Positions 15,029 through 15,089 of a stretch of DNA of 15,089 nucleotides are shown here, piece by piece. The position numbers and the translations under genes are program-made. Location: the NCBI GenBank assembly GCA_902459845.2, contig CABPSV020000493.1:1-15089 (forward strand). Reading direction: 5' to 3'. The stretch's first letter is position 1; every line of letters starts with the position of its first letter. This stretch comes from Hepatocystis sp. ex Piliocolobus tephrosceles (taxonomy: Eukaryota; Apicomplexa; Aconoidasida; Haemosporida; Plasmodiidae). Under the pieces are notes generated by a model. That model did not search any database. It was given only the letters and a program-made list of their open reading frames with translations, and was not told the origin of the DNA.

Positions 15029-15089
<61 letters not shown>
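15029..15089. repeat. 61-base poly(dA) run at the window edge
   Basis: The last 61 bases are all A, preceded by a shorter A12 run and a single T at 15028. The run is cut by the window end, which would fit a contig broken at an unresolvable homopolymer. Confidence 0.85.

Larger units (their letters stand above)
13781..15089. other. AT-rich 3' flank of glutamate synthase
   Basis: No gene is supported in this 1.3 kb. It contains TA microsatellites (13785-13807, 14369-14405, 14651-14677), a 70-base T tract, A tracts and short direct repeats such as the 14-bp atatttatacacat duplications near 14561-14592. The only patch with coding-like composition is about 14938-15000. The window ends inside an A run. 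Confidence 0.65.

Overview
The window looks like Plasmodium nuclear DNA, most likely a Laverania-type malaria parasite such as P. falciparum or a close relative. The species cannot be fixed from this sequence alone. Three things point there. The intergenic DNA is extremely AT-rich, full of (TA)n microsatellites, poly(dT)/poly(dA) tracts and short minisatellites. The genes are widely spaced, A/T-codon-biased and free of visible introns. The large enzyme is swollen by Asn/Lys/Asp-rich low-complexity inserts between well-conserved domain blocks.

Layout: 1-896 is AT-rich 5' flank and probable leader, carrying several short upstream ORFs. 897-1472 (+) encodes a 191-residue protein recognised as EMC4, a subunit of the ER membrane protein complex. 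1473-4276 is a long tandem intergenic region with no convincing gene. It holds an 18/17/16-bp minisatellite (1564-1848), a 14-bp perfect inverted repeat (2336-2381), a 28-base poly(dT) tract at each end, and a 16-bp and a 13-bp array just before the next start codon. 4277-13780 (+) is one uninterrupted 3167-codon gene for single-chain NAD(P)H-dependent glutamate synthase (GOGAT). It fuses the glutaminase, central, FMN/Fe-S synthase and GXGXG blocks (GltB-like) to an FAD/NAD(P)H/[4Fe-4S] reductase (GltD-like). 13781-15089 is AT-rich 3' flank with a 70-base T tract, ending in a 61-base A run at the window edge.

The two genes share orientation but have unrelated jobs. EMC4 works in membrane-protein insertion at the ER. 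GOGAT makes glutamate from glutamine and 2-oxoglutarate, pairing with glutamine synthetase. I see no mobile element, CRISPR array, tRNA or rRNA, and no wholly new system. The points most worth a second look are the repeat-built inserts in GOGAT, two substitutions in its cofactor motifs, the frame-cycling 13-bp array touching its start codon, and the stepwise-period minisatellite downstream of EMC4.
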